64,000 nt of DNA, from NCBI GenBank assembly GCA_019358855.1, contig JAHHII010000010.1:98719-162718 (forward strand), read 5' to 3'. The translations under genes were made by a program, and so were the position numbers. Shown piece by piece: positions 9,580-19,272 of the stretch. Under the pieces are notes generated by a model, which did not search any database, was not told the origin of the DNA, and saw only the letters and a program-made list of their open reading frames with translations. Source of the stretch: Timaviella obliquedivisa GSE-PSE-MK23-08B (GTDB taxonomy: Bacteria > Cyanobacteriota > Cyanobacteriia > Elainellales > Elainellaceae). The first letter of the stretch is position 1, and each line of letters opens with the position of its first letter.

Positions 9580-10964
9580 GTATTCAAGCTTCGGTGATTC
9601 CTGATTTAGAAATAGCTAGCACGGCATCTGAAAAGCGATCGGCTTGCCTATCAAATTTGTTGAAGCTGCGATCGCCGTTCTTGACAGTCGCTTCACCCTG
9701 GCTACAATCCATTCGTGAGTCAGCAGCAACTCAAGTTCAAGCACTCGCTATTCCTTCTACTCGTGATGAAGAGTGGCGCTTTACTGATCTCTCTGCGCTA
9801 ATGTCATCTCAATTTTTGAGCAGTACCTCTAATCCGCTTTCAGTGGATTTGAATGAAATTAAATCTCTCCTCATTCCAGAAGCAACGCATCGTTTAGTGT
9901 TCGTTAATGGTGTTTATAATTCTGGGCTTTCCCAGGTCAATGATTTACCTTCAGGATTGTTTGTTGGAAGTTTAAGCGAAGCTTTAAAGGTGGAAGCGGT
10001 CTACACTGCTCTTCAAGCTCATTTTGGGCAGCAGCCAGGAAGCGAGGATGTTTTTACCCTTCTCAATACCGCTAGTTTTAGCGATACTGCTGTGCTTTGG
10101 GTTGAGAAAAACCAAGAAATAGCGGCTCCTGTACAATTATTATTTCTCTCTTTAGATGGCGCTGAACTGACTATTTCTCATCCTCGTTGTTTGATTGTTG
10201 CAGAGAAAAGTAGTAGCCTGACTGTTGTTGAAGATTACGCTTCACTGGGTCTTAAAAGTAATTTGTGTAATGCGGTCACTGAGGTTTGGGTGGACGAAAA
10301 TGCTCAAGTTGAGCATACTCGGATTCAGCGCGAATGTCATGCCGCATACCACATTGGTAAGACAGTAGTTTCCCAGGCAAGATCCTCTCGATACACTTGT
10401 AATGCGGTCAGCACTGGCGCAAAATTATCGCGGCATAACCTAGAGATTTACCAAACGGGTGAACAGACTGAGACAACGCTCAATGGATTAACAATGATTG
10501 CGGGCGAACAAGTGGGAGATATGCATAGCGCGATCGCCCTTACTGCTCCCCATGGTACTACTCATCAACTGCACAAATGCATTGTGAACGATCGGGCACA
10601 CGCTATTTTTAACGGCAAAGTGTTCGTTCCTAAAGCTGCCCAAATGACCAATGCCGGACAGCTTAACCGTAACTTGCTGTTATCGCCCAAAGCCAGGGTT
10701 GATACCAAGCCCCAGCTTGAAATTGTCGCCGATAATGTGAAGTGTACGCACGGCGCAACGGTCAGTCAACTTGAAGATGACGAGGTGTTTTATCTGCAAA
10801 GTCGCGGGATTGATGCAGAAAGTGCGCAGAAGCTCTTGGTTTATGCGTTTGCGTTTGAAATTATTAGCAAGATTCCGATCGCCTCTCTCCAAGAAGACCT
10901 GGCGCAATGGGCAAGGCGACCCTTGCGGTATCTGCGAAGCAGCACGCCCCTCGAACAGACTTAG
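9576..10964 (+). CDS. sufD: Fe-S cluster assembly protein SufD
   Basis: Partner of SufB in the SufBCD scaffold. The start ATG at 9576 overlaps the sufC stop by four bases and is preceded by a GGAGG ribosome-binding site; the longer in-frame opening at 9537 lies inside sufC and is rejected. The 462-residue protein shares with SufB the C-terminal beta-helix end ([20 protein letters not shown], then [17 protein letters not shown]). Its N-terminal half is more divergent, as usual for SufD. Confidence 0.96.
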   Translation: MSIQASVIPDLEIASTASEKRSACLSNLLKLRSPFLTVASPWLQSIRESAATQVQALAIPSTRDEEWRFTDLSALMSSQFLSSTSNPLSVDLNEIKSLLIPEATHRLVFVNGVYNSGLSQVNDLPSGLFVGSLSEALKVEAVYTALQAHFGQQPGSEDVFTLLNTASFSDTAVLWVEKNQEIAAPVQLLFLSLDGAELTISHPRCLIVAEKSSSLTVVEDYASLGLKSNLCNAVTEVWVDENAQVEHTRIQRECHAAYHIGKTVVSQARSSRYTCNAVSTGAKLSRHNLEIYQTGEQTETTLNGLTMIAGEQVGDMHSAIALTAPHGTTHQLHKCIVNDRAHAIFNGKVFVPKAAQMTNAGQLNRNLLLSPKARVDTKPQLEIVADNVKCTHGATVSQLEDDEVFYLQSRGIDAESAQKLLVYAFAFEIISKIPIASLQEDLAQWARRPLRYLRSSTPLEQT

Positions 10965-11019
10965 CTTTTGACTTCAGGCAATTGCTCATTTTTACCTTTA
11001 TTCCTTACCCTTTTTTGCT

Positions 11020-12282
11020 ATGACGCTTACCCAAGAGAAAACACTTGCAGCCTGCGTTCGTGCAGATTTTCCTATTTTGAACCAGGAAATTCACGGCAAG
11101 CCTTTAGTTTATTTAGATAATGCTGCTTCGTCTCAAAAGCCCTTAGCAGTATTGAATGCGTTGCAGCATTACTATCAAAACGACAACGCCAACGTGCATC
11201 GGGGCGTACATACCTTAAGCTCACGCGCAACAGATGGGTACGAAGGAGCGCGCGATAAGGTGGCAGCGTTTGTGAATGCGGCGCACCGTGAAGAAATTAT
11301 TTACACGCGCAATGCCACGGAAGCAATTAACTTGGTGGCTTATGCCTGGGGAATAAGTACGTTGCAGCGGGGTGATGAAATCATTTTGTCGGTGATGGAA
11401 CACCATGCTAATTTAATTCCTTGGCAGTTTGTGGCGCAGAAAACAGGAGCGGTGCTGCGGTTTGTAGAACTGACCAAGACACAGGATTTTGACCTGGATC
11501 ACTATAAATCTTTGGTTTCAGATAAAACGAAGCTAGTGTCAGTGGTTCATGCTTCTAACACGCTAGGCTGCATTAACCCCGTCGCAGAGATCGTGGCGAT
11601 CGCCCATCAATACGGCGCAAAGGTGTTGATCGATGCTTGCCAAAGTGTTCCTCATAGCGGGGTAGATGTTCAGGCGCTAGATTGCGATTGGCTCGTGGCA
11701 TCGGGTCATAAAATGTGTGCCCCAACTGGAATTGGGTTTCTTTATGGAAAGAAAGAGCTACTGCGCTCTATGCCGCCTTTTATGGGGGGAGGTGAGATGA
11801 TCGCCGACGTGTTTTTCGACCATGCAACCTATGCTGATATTCCCCACCGATTTGAGGCAGGCACTCCCGCCATTGGAGAAGCGATCGCTCTGGGTGCCGC
11901 CGTCGATTATTTGATGGCGATCGGCATGGACAAAATTCATGCCTACGAGCAAGAGCTAACCGCTTACCTATTCCAACAGCTAAATCCTATTTCTGAAGTT
12001 AAAATCTATGGTCCTCAGCCCGATGCTGGAGTTACTAACCGAGTCGGGCTTGCATCCTTTACAACGGGTGCGGTTCATCCCCACGATTTATCAACAATTC
12101 TTGATCAAGCTGGGATCGCTATTCGCGCTGGGCATCACTGCACCCAACCCTTACACCGTCATCTAGGGGCACAGTCTACTGCCAGAGCTAGCGTTTACTT
12201 CTACAACACCCGCGAGGAAATTGATACTTTTATTACGGCATTGAAAGAAGCGATCGAGTTTTTCGGCGGTATCTTTGGTTAA
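11020..12282 (+). CDS. sufS: cysteine desulfurase SufS
   Basis: PLP enzyme that takes sulfur from cysteine for Fe-S assembly. In the 420-residue protein, the PLP lysine is Lys231 in [10 protein letters not shown], and the sulfur-accepting Cys374 lies in [13 protein letters not shown], the group II (SufS/CsdA) form of the active-site loop. HASNTLG and the D205-containing LIDACQSV segment also match the family. It is the last gene of the suf unit; no sufE follows. The MITE-like element begins 41 bases after the stop. Confidence 0.96.
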   Translation: MTLTQEKTLAACVRADFPILNQEIHGKPLVYLDNAASSQKPLAVLNALQHYYQNDNANVHRGVHTLSSRATDGYEGARDKVAAFVNAAHREEIIYTRNATEAINLVAYAWGISTLQRGDEIILSVMEHHANLIPWQFVAQKTGAVLRFVELTKTQDFDLDHYKSLVSDKTKLVSVVHASNTLGCINPVAEIVAIAHQYGAKVLIDACQSVPHSGVDVQALDCDWLVASGHKMCAPTGIGFLYGKKELLRSMPPFMGGGEMIADVFFDHATYADIPHRFEAGTPAIGEAIALGAAVDYLMAIGMDKIHAYEQELTAYLFQQLNPISEVKIYGPQPDAGVTNRVGLASFTTGAVHPHDLSTILDQAGIAIRAGHHCTQPLHRHLGAQSTARASVYFYNTREEIDTFITALKEAIEFFGGIFG

Positions 12283-12322
12283 TTCAATCCGATCGCGGGA
12301 TCAATTGTTTCATTGAGTCTAA

Positions 12323-12471
12323 GAGGTTGTTTGAGAAGTCTAGATTGCTATCCGACCCGCCCCCTAAATCCCCCATTTTGAGGGACTTTGAAGGAAGACG
12401 GTGCGGAAGTCCCCCAGAATGGGGGGTTGGGGGGCGAGTGTAAGAATCTTTGATACTTCTCAGACATCCTC
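12323..12471. mobile_element. MITE-like element with 17-bp terminal inverted repeats
   Basis: A 149-bp unit is bounded by GAGGTTGTTTGAGAAGT at 12323-12339 and its imperfect inverse at 12455-12471 (15 of 17 match). Inward from each end lies a second inverted motif: C-runs around 'CCCCCATT' with 'GGGACTT'. Most of the element can therefore fold on itself. It carries no real gene. No clear target-site duplication is visible. The size and structure fit a non-autonomous transposon derivative; the parent IS is not in the window. Confidence 0.7.
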
Positions 12472-12590
12472 TGAGGGACAATTGCCAGACGAGTAGAACT
12501 AACTGCACGAGGACAACCTCTTCCGTTTGTATGAATCCAGACGAGAGCGTTGTCTGATATTGTGACAGCATCTTCCGCAGGTCAAAAAAC

Positions 12591-13079
12591 ATGATCAAAT
12601 CTTGGATGGTCATTGGCGGCGTTACTTTGGTTGCCGGACTACTGGTTCAACTCTTCATGACTCCCCGTGGGATCAAGTGGTTCAAACGCCTTCGTCGTCC
12701 CAGTTGGCTAACGTTTGAAGCAGCAATCCCGATTATTTGGACAACCGTTTTTATTTGCGGAGCTTGGTCCGCCACCCTAGTTTGGGAAACTCTAGCGAAA
12801 ACTCAAGCGGGGCGCTCGCAAGCCTGGCTATTCATGGGCGGCTACCTGCTGGTAGAACTCGTTACCCTTGCCTATAGCCCTGTGATGATGAACCTCCAAA
12901 GCCTCAAGGTTGGCACCCTCATCGGTGGAACTGGAGCCTTGTTGGCAGCATTATTGGCGATCGCAGTTTGGCAGGTTTCACAAACTGCGGCTTGGCTCTT
13001 GCTCCCCTATTTGCTCTGGAGTCCTATTGGCACCTACACGACCTGGGCAATGGCACAGCTTAATCCTCAAGATGCCTAA
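12591..13079 (+). CDS. TspO/MBR-family membrane protein
   Basis: A 162-residue protein with five hydrophobic segments. Family hallmarks are RRPSWLTFEAAIPIIWTT early in the protein and LLLPYLLWSPIGTYTTWAM in the last helix, matching the tryptophan-rich sensory/peripheral benzodiazepine receptor family. Members bind tetrapyrroles and act in stress and pigment signalling. The internal Trp content is moderate and the sequence is more divergent than typical TspO, so the ligand is uncertain. It stands alone downstream of the MITE-like element. Confidence 0.7.
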   Translation: MIKSWMVIGGVTLVAGLLVQLFMTPRGIKWFKRLRRPSWLTFEAAIPIIWTTVFICGAWSATLVWETLAKTQAGRSQAWLFMGGYLLVELVTLAYSPVMMNLQSLKVGTLIGGTGALLAALLAIAVWQVSQTAAWLLLPYLLWSPIGTYTTWAMAQLNPQDA

Positions 13080-13198
13080 AATTATTGAATAGATTCGGAA
13101 TTGCTGACGTGGAATCCCTCAATCTCCAGTAACCTTAGAACTGATCTCATCTCAGATCACCTTACTTTAGTTTGTCAGCGAGTTCAGGAGAATCGTGC

Positions 13199-13666
13199 AT
13201 GTCTTTTTTAAGTCAATCTTCCTCCCCATTCCCTCATCAATTTATGGTTAAAGCCTCAATTGTGGCGGCGTTAAGCTTCTGGCTGGTCGGTTGCTCTGAG
13301 AATCGCTCCTCGCAATGTGTCAAGCTGATCGGTGTGGCAAATCAAGCCGTTAATTCGATCGAGGCGGTGACCGCCCCTAGCAGTGCCGATAGCATTGAGG
13401 CGCTGAGAAAGATTGCGGTTGTTGCTGAGGATACTAACAAGGCAATGAGAGATCTCAGTTTGACAGATGGAAAACTGATCGAGTTTCGCGATCGCTTCAC
13501 CGCCATGTACGAAGCGACCAGTGCTGCCACACAATCGCTGATTCAATCCTCAAGCATCAAAGATACGGCGGCTTCCCAGAAGGCATATGAAGACCTGAAG
13601 GCTTCTACCAGTCAAGAGTCGCCTTTAGTGGATGAAGTGAATCAGTACTGCAATGCGGGTCAGTAA
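13199..13666 (+). CDS. putative lipoprotein, 155 residues
   Basis: Function unknown. The N-terminus has a hydrophobic segment followed by the lipobox-like LVGC, so it is probably lipid-anchored outside the cytoplasm. The mature part is helical and rich in Ser, Ala and Thr, with only two further Cys (one in SSQCVKL and one in QYCNAGQ near the end), which could pair. The ATG at 13199 has AGGAG eight bases upstream and is preferred over an in-frame codon at 13172. Confidence 0.65.
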   Translation: MSFLSQSSSPFPHQFMVKASIVAALSFWLVGCSENRSSQCVKLIGVANQAVNSIEAVTAPSSADSIEALRKIAVVAEDTNKAMRDLSLTDGKLIEFRDRFTAMYEATSAATQSLIQSSSIKDTAASQKAYEDLKASTSQESPLVDEVNQYCNAGQ

Positions 13667-13708
13667 AGTCGGTCAGTCAAGATAATTCTTATAATTTTTA
13701 ACGTCAAT

Positions 13709-14413
13709 TCAAAAAAAATCTTCAGCCCTGCCATATTGAGCGATCAGTGGGGATTCTGATGCTTGATTGCCTAACCATGCCCAGAGTTGGTCGCCGTGGG
13801 AATAATGCCACCATTCTTTAGGATGCTGCCGAAACTCGGCCTTGATCATGGCTTGTTTGAGAATCTGGCGATTATGGTGAAAGGTGCGGTTTGATAAAGA
13901 GTCTCTAAAGTAATCGGGGTAAGACCGGGGTGACATTTCATCAATGGGTGAACCCATGGCGATCGCGCCCTCTCCATCAACCAAAGTGACATCGATTGCT
14001 GCGCCTGTGCTATGAGGCGGCGGCATTGCCGGATTTAGGTTTGGAACTGCCCAAAATTCGTAGACTTCTTCTAAAAACTCCTGGCGCTGTGTTTCAGTAA
14101 GATCCCACAGATGTAACCCTCTAGCCTGAACCGTTTGCGCTAGAGTGTAATCCACCATAAACTGCTGAACGGCGATCGGGCGGTAGGCATCGAAAATTTG
14201 GATGCGCCAGTTTGGGTACTCTATTTGCAGAAAATGTTGCGCTTGTAGCAGGCGTTCTAGGACACCTTGCCGAAGATAATAAGGAGAGCGCTCTCCATAG
14301 GGCGCACCTAACCTGACATAAGGATGCGGCTGCTCGGCTGCAAACTGATAAATAGGAATCGGCAGGAGTGATTCTCCGCATTCTTGAATTGGAACTTGCT
14401 GGTAGAGTTTCAT
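13709..14413 (-). CDS. D-alanyl-D-alanine dipeptidase (VanX/DdpX family)
   Basis: Peptidase family M15D zinc enzyme that splits free D-Ala-D-Ala. In the 234-residue protein the zinc site is complete: HSTGAAIDVT (SxHxxGxAxD) and EWWHYS (ExxWH), and the FDAYRP motif supplies the stabilising arginine. There is no signal peptide, so it is probably cytoplasmic. No vanS/R/H/A genes are nearby, so a role in cell-wall recycling or D-Ala use is more likely than vancomycin resistance. Confidence 0.9.
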   Translation of the reverse strand: MKLYQQVPIQECGESLLPIPIYQFAAEQPHPYVRLGAPYGERSPYYLRQGVLERLLQAQHFLQIEYPNWRIQIFDAYRPIAVQQFMVDYTLAQTVQARGLHLWDLTETQRQEFLEEVYEFWAVPNLNPAMPPPHSTGAAIDVTLVDGEGAIAMGSPIDEMSPRSYPDYFRDSLSNRTFHHNRQILKQAMIKAEFRQHPKEWWHYSHGDQLWAWLGNQASESPLIAQYGRAEDFF

Positions 14414-14515
14414 CTAGGGCACATCAATGTCAGGATAGTTTCTCAGAATAGTTTGCGACTCAAACCATCGGTTTGTGTCGTTTCTCCCTCGTCACTCACA
14501 TACCCTAATTGAACT

Positions 14516-15328
14516 ATGAAGTCTTACGTTGTTGCTGCCGTGCAAATGAACAGTCTGCCAGATTTAGAAAAAAATCTGGCGCAGGCAGAAGATCTCATTG
14601 ACCTTGCTGTCCGCCAAGGGGCTGAGTTGATTTGTCTGCCAGAGAACTTTTCGTTTTTAGGGGATGAAACTGCCAAATTTGCTCAAGCAGGGGCGATCGC
14701 CCAAGGCAGCGAAAAATTCCTCAAAACGATGGCACAACGCTATCAAATCACGCTATTGGGCGGCGGATTTCCGGTTCCTGCCCCCACAGGCAAAGTTTAT
14801 AATACTGCCCTTTTGATTGGTCCTAGCGGCGAAGAGCTATCTCGCTACGAGAAAGTTCACCTATTCGATGTGAATTTACCGGATGGTAATACCTATCAGG
14901 AATCTGAGGCAGTGTCGCCAGGAGAACAAATGCCTTCAGTGTATCCCTCTAAAGAATTAGGACATTTGGGGCTTTCGGTTTGTTATGACGTGCGATTTCC
15001 TGAACTATATCGCCATTTGTCGCAGATGGGCGCAGAGGTGTTGTTTATTCCAGCAGCTTTTACGGCTTATACCGGTAAAGATCACTGGCAAGTTTTGTTA
15101 CAGGCACGGGCGATCGAAAATACCTGCTATGTTGTTGCCCCTGCCCAGACGGGTAAGCATAATTCGCGCCGTCAGTCCCATGGTCATGCAGTGATTATTG
15201 ACCCGTGGGGGATTATTTTGGCAGATGCAGGCGAGCAGCCTGGCGTGGCGATCGCCTCGATCGAACCTTCTCGCTTAGAGCAAGTCCGTCGTCAAATGCC
15301 ATCTTTGCAACATCGCGTTTTTATTTAA
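14516..15328 (+). CDS. carbon-nitrogen hydrolase (Nit1/omega-amidase type)
   Basis: Nitrilase-superfamily amidase of 270 residues. The catalytic triad is visible: Glu in LPENFSF (about 43), Lys in YEKVHLFD (about 114) and Cys in SVCYDVRFPELYR (about 156). The RFPELYR form is typical of Nit1-like enzymes that hydrolyse deaminated glutathione (metabolite repair) rather than of true nitrilases. It is divergent from the VanX-like gene and is followed by the antiporter 82 bases on. Confidence 0.88.
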   Translation: MKSYVVAAVQMNSLPDLEKNLAQAEDLIDLAVRQGAELICLPENFSFLGDETAKFAQAGAIAQGSEKFLKTMAQRYQITLLGGGFPVPAPTGKVYNTALLIGPSGEELSRYEKVHLFDVNLPDGNTYQESEAVSPGEQMPSVYPSKELGHLGLSVCYDVRFPELYRHLSQMGAEVLFIPAAFTAYTGKDHWQVLLQARAIENTCYVVAPAQTGKHNSRRQSHGHAVIIDPWGIILADAGEQPGVAIASIEPSRLEQVRRQMPSLQHRVFI

Positions 15329-15410
15329 ATGTGTTTAATCTTTAAGGGCGATCGTCATGAGGGCGATCGCTCTTTAAAACGTGCCCACCCTCGACAAGTT
15401 TGCCTAACCC

Positions 15411-16778
15411 ATGGTTGATCTCACTTTATGGACTTTTTTTTCTCCCCTACTGGCTACCGAAGCCCAAGCTGAAACAGGCTCCCTCGTTTTAGCAGGCGTT
15501 TTACTGAGCTTAGTCGTGATTTATCTCGCTGCCAAACTGGTTGGAGAACTTTGCGCCCGTATTAATCTTCCTTCTGTGTTAGGAGAACTCGTGGGCGGCG
15601 TTTTGGTGGGCGTATCTGCCTTCAATCTCCTGATTTTTCCTGATAGCAGCGGAGCCTTTCACTCGCTCATTCTCGACTTTCTGCAAGTTACCGCAGGGCT
15701 AACCCCCGAAGCCATTCCTGGCGTAGGCAGTTCTATCAGCGAAGTCATTTCCTTGCTGTCGGAACTAGGCGTGATTATCCTTCTGTTTGAAATCGGTCTA
15801 GAGTCTAACCTAAAGGAACTCATTCGCGTGGGACCGCAAGCTGCTGTAGTGGCGATCGTAGGGGTGGCAGTGCCGTTCGCAGCAGGCACGAGTGGATTGA
15901 TTCTTTTGTTTGGAGTCCCTGCAATTCCAGCAATCTTTGCGGGGGCGGCATTGACGGCAACTAGCATCGGTATTACTGCCAAAGTGCTGGCAGAACTTCA
16001 GAAGCTAAGTTCTAGAGAAGGGCAAATTATTATTGGGGCAGCGGTGTTGGATGATGTACTCGGTATCATCGTTCTGGCAGTTGTGGCTAGCCTTGCTAAA
16101 ACTGGAGAAATCCAGGTCAGTAATATTGTTTATCTAGTTGTTGGCGCAAGCGTTTTTCTGATTGGCTCCATTTTTCTGGGTCGTCTACTCAGCCCGTATT
16201 TTGTGGCATTGGTCGATCGCCTCCAAACCCGTGGCAATCTTTTGCTTTCCTCCCTAATCTTTGCTTTTGTGTTGTCTTACATTGGCGCAGTGATTCACCT
16301 TGAAGCAATTTTAGGCGCTTTTGCCGCCGGGTTAATTCTTGCCGAAACTGACAAACAAAGAGAGCTAGAAGAACAGATCTTGCCGATCGCCGATATGCTT
16401 GTTCCAATTTTCTTTGTGGTGGTAGGCGCGAGAACCGATGTCAGCGTCCTTAACCCATTTGTGCCCAGCAATCAAGAGGGCTTGATTATTGCTTCCTTTC
16501 TGGTAATCGTGGCAATTATTGGCAAGGTTGTAACGGGCTTAGGCGTGTTTGGACAACCGGGCATTAATCGGCTAGCGATCGGGGTGGGTATGATTCCTCG
16601 GGGTGAAGTAGGGCTAGTTTTCGCAGGTGTAGGCTCAACCACAGGCATTCTCGACAAGTCTCTCAACGCCGCCATCATTGTTATGGTAATTATCACTACC
16701 TTCATAGCTCCTCCGTTATTGCGCATCGTTTTCGACAAAGCAGATAAAGCGATCGAAGAAGCAAAGTCCGAAAGCTAA
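15411..16778 (+). CDS. cation:proton antiporter, CPA2 family (NhaS3-like)
   Basis: A 455-residue integral membrane protein with about 12 hydrophobic segments. The Na+/H+ exchanger fold is recognised by LPSVLGELVGGVLVG, the central VLDDVLGII motif with its paired Asp (transport site), and EAILGAFAAGL. It lacks the C-terminal RCK domain of KefB/C. It resembles the thylakoid NhaS3 type of cyanobacteria, which supports pH and Na+ balance, but that assignment is by resemblance only. Confidence 0.88.
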   Translation: MVDLTLWTFFSPLLATEAQAETGSLVLAGVLLSLVVIYLAAKLVGELCARINLPSVLGELVGGVLVGVSAFNLLIFPDSSGAFHSLILDFLQVTAGLTPEAIPGVGSSISEVISLLSELGVIILLFEIGLESNLKELIRVGPQAAVVAIVGVAVPFAAGTSGLILLFGVPAIPAIFAGAALTATSIGITAKVLAELQKLSSREGQIIIGAAVLDDVLGIIVLAVVASLAKTGEIQVSNIVYLVVGASVFLIGSIFLGRLLSPYFVALVDRLQTRGNLLLSSLIFAFVLSYIGAVIHLEAILGAFAAGLILAETDKQRELEEQILPIADMLVPIFFVVVGARTDVSVLNPFVPSNQEGLIIASFLVIVAIIGKVVTGLGVFGQPGINRLAIGVGMIPRGEVGLVFAGVGSTTGILDKSLNAAIIVMVIITTFIAPPLLRIVFDKADKAIEEAKSES

Positions 16779-16926
16779 TTGTATTAAGTTGAAAATGTAG
16801 ACAGGGTTCAATGCAAATGCTCTGTCCTTGCCTAGTACGGAATTTCCTCTATTTGTACTGTAGTGTTCTGCAACTAAAATCCTGTGATAAACTCATCGCT
16901 CAATAAACCCATTTAAAAGATCTCCT

Positions 16927-17856
16927 GTGTCTCAATCTTCATTTTTTGACTCTTCATCCCCTAGCGCCCGATCGCTCTCTGCAATAAATCCCTCAGAATC
17001 CCAATTTTGTCCTAGTGCTTCCTCTTCTGAGACTCAGCGCGATCGAATTGGGGTTTTTGATAGCGGCGTGGGTGGGCTGACGGTTCTGAGGGAACTGTAT
17101 CGTCAACTGCCGAACGAATCGATTCTTTACTTTGGCGATACTGCCCGTCTGCCCTATGGCACCCGCTCTCAAGCCGAAATTGTGCAGTTCTCCCGCGAAA
17201 TCCTGATATGGATGCAGCAGCAGGGCGTAAAGATGGTGATGATGGCGTGCAATACTAGCTCGGCGCTGGCATTGGAAATAGTGCGATCGGAGTTTAATAT
17301 TCCGATTTTGGGCATCATTTTACCCGGTGCCCGCGCAGCAGTCCAGGCAGGCAAACGCATCGGCGTTATTGCCACGCCCGCCACAGCAGCCAGCAATGCC
17401 TATCGTCAGGCTATTCAGGAGATCGACTCAAGTGTTCAGGTTTGGCAAATGGCTTGTCCCGAATTCGTGCCCTTAATTGAGCACGATCGCATTCGTGAGC
17501 CTTATGCCCAGGAAGTTGCCCAAGAGTACTTAGCGCCATTGTTAGATCAAGAGATCGACACACTGGTACATGGCTGCACTCACTATCCTCACCTCAACCC
17601 AGTTTTAAAGTCTATTCTGCCGCCGTCGGTCAAAATTGTTGACCCAGCGGTACATTTAGTCAAAGCTGCTTCCCAAGAATTAGATTTATTAGGCTTAAAA
17701 AATACGCGGGTGGCGTTGCCCACGCGGTTCTGTGTCAGCAGCGCTCCGGCTCGGTTTGCCCAACTATCAGTGCAGTGGCTAGGCTGTACGCCGTTGGTAG
17801 AACAGGTCGATATCCGAGAAATGACTCGTCAATCTATGCTCAAGGCAGTAGATTAA
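16927..17856 (+). CDS. murI: glutamate racemase
   Basis: It makes D-glutamate for peptidoglycan. The two catalytic cysteines are Cys108 in MACNTSS and Cys217 in HGCTHYP; the substrate motifs FDSGVGG and FGDTARLPYG are present. Translation from GTG 16927 adds a Ser-rich extension of about 38 residues before the conserved RIGVFDSG. No ATG lies between, so either the extension is real or another non-ATG start is used. The stop overlaps the start of the next gene (TAATG). Confidence 0.95.
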   Translation: MSQSSFFDSSSPSARSLSAINPSESQFCPSASSSETQRDRIGVFDSGVGGLTVLRELYRQLPNESILYFGDTARLPYGTRSQAEIVQFSREILIWMQQQGVKMVMMACNTSSALALEIVRSEFNIPILGIILPGARAAVQAGKRIGVIATPATAASNAYRQAIQEIDSSVQVWQMACPEFVPLIEHDRIREPYAQEVAQEYLAPLLDQEIDTLVHGCTHYPHLNPVLKSILPPSVKIVDPAVHLVKAASQELDLLGLKNTRVALPTRFCVSSAPARFAQLSVQWLGCTPLVEQVDIREMTRQSMLKAVD

Positions 17857-19037
17857 TGCTGTTTCTTGTGTTGTTGCTGCTTTTGGCGTTGCTTGCGAGC
17901 GTCCTCTATGCTCTCAAACTCCGCGATGCTGCTCAAGAGGCTCCCAGGCTCCATCTCAAAGTTCAGAAGGGCGAACTGACTGCCGTCTCAGTCATTATTC
18001 CTGCCTACAACGAGGCTGAAAATATTGAGGACTGCGTTTGCTCGGTTCTGCTGAGTACCAACTTGCCGCCTGAAAAATTAGAAGTTTGGGTTGTGGACGA
18101 TCAGTCTGTGGATGAGACGTGGGAAATTTTGCAGCGGTTGCAAACTCGTCTAAATGATCCTCGCCTGAAGCTAATGGCGGGTAAGCCTCGTCCCAGTGAG
18201 CAGGTTTGGCTAGGGAAAAACTGGGCTTGTGCACAGGCGGCGGCATCTGCACAGGGCGATTATTTATTATTTTTAGATGCAGATCTGAGGCTCAATGAAG
18301 GAGCGATCGCCACTGCTTTGCAGTTCGCTCAACAGCAGCAAACCGATCTTTTTACAATTTGTCCTACCGTTGTTTGTGACTGCCTGGCAGAATGGCTAGC
18401 CCAGCCGCTGATCATTCACACCATGCTGATTGGCTTCGACTTCAAAGCCGTCAACGATCCCTCTACCGACGCTGCCTTTGCCGCTGGGATGTTTATGCTG
18501 TTCCGCCGAGCCGCCTACGAGCAAATTGGGGGACATACAGCGGTGGCTGACCAGGTTGTAGAAGATGTGGAACTGGGGCGGCTGGTGAAATATAGCGGGC
18601 TGAAGTTGAATTGTTTCCTGGGCAACGAACTGGCATCGGTGCGAATGTATCGAACCTGGGCGGCTTTGTGGGAAGGGTGGACAAAGAACCTCTATGCGGG
18701 TGGGCAACGGAACCCCGTGAGCATGTCTAAGTTTGTCCTAGTGATTTTGTTGATGTGCGTTGTTCCTTGGATTGGGTTGTTCGTCTCGATCGCCCACCTC
18801 ATTCCGGGCTGGAATCTTTGGAGCCTCCTTACTCTGATCCTTAGCCTATCTATCATTGCCATGCATTACGTGATCCGGCGCATCGGTTCATCGGCTTCTG
18901 GCATTTCCCCGCGCTACTGGTGGCTAACTGGGTTGGGTGGAATTTTTGTAGTGGCGATCGGTCTAACCTCTGTGCTGAAAACTGAGACAGGCTGGGGCTG
19001 GACTTGGCGGGGACGTTCGCTGAAACAGTCTGGTTAA
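17856..19037 (+). CDS. family 2 glycosyltransferase, membrane-bound (CruG-like)
   Basis: The 393-residue protein starts at the ATG overlapping the murI stop. It has an N-terminal membrane anchor (MLFLVLLLLLALLASVLYAL) and a GT2 catalytic domain with VSVIIPAYNEAENI, VVDDQS and the metal-binding FLDADLR (DxD), then VEDVELG. Several C-terminal membrane helices follow. The architecture resembles HpnB and the carotenoid glycosyltransferase CruG of cyanobacteria; the acceptor is not proved. Tight linkage to murI implies co-transcription rather than a shared pathway. Confidence 0.82.
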   Translation: MLFLVLLLLLALLASVLYALKLRDAAQEAPRLHLKVQKGELTAVSVIIPAYNEAENIEDCVCSVLLSTNLPPEKLEVWVVDDQSVDETWEILQRLQTRLNDPRLKLMAGKPRPSEQVWLGKNWACAQAAASAQGDYLLFLDADLRLNEGAIATALQFAQQQQTDLFTICPTVVCDCLAEWLAQPLIIHTMLIGFDFKAVNDPSTDAAFAAGMFMLFRRAAYEQIGGHTAVADQVVEDVELGRLVKYSGLKLNCFLGNELASVRMYRTWAALWEGWTKNLYAGGQRNPVSMSKFVLVILLMCVVPWIGLFVSIAHLIPGWNLWSLLTLILSLSIIAMHYVIRRIGSSASGISPRYWWLTGLGGIFVVAIGLTSVLKTETGWGWTWRGRSLKQSG

Positions 19038-19272
19038 GTGACTTATCCGGGAGGCTGATACTAAACGCCAAAAAGAGAGAAACAAACAGAAAATTGAGCC
19101 CCCTTCTGTCTGCCCTCTCTTTTGGTGGAAACTGTTGCCAGTCCCAGATAAAGCCTATTCTCTTACAGATTTAAGTAGGCAAAGTTGTGATAAAGACATG
19201 ACAAGGAAATGGTGAAAATACTGAGAAACCGGTTGAAATGAATTGGGCGATCGCTTTTCTCTTGCTTCTCCC

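Noticed and set aside
12284..12613. 109-codon minus-strand open frame covering the MITE-like element
   Set aside because: It is made of the inverted-repeat element and overlaps the TspO-like gene start; composition is unlike a protein.
15341..15378. Hairpin with two GCGATCG arms between the nitrilase and the antiporter
   Set aside because: Arms are HIP1-type words common in this genome and the T-run after the stem is weak, so a terminator is not supported.
19068..19126. CCAAAAAGAGAG / CTCTCTTTTGG inverted repeat after the GT2 gene
   Set aside because: The loop is about 36 bases and no T-run follows; the pairing is A-rich and could be chance.
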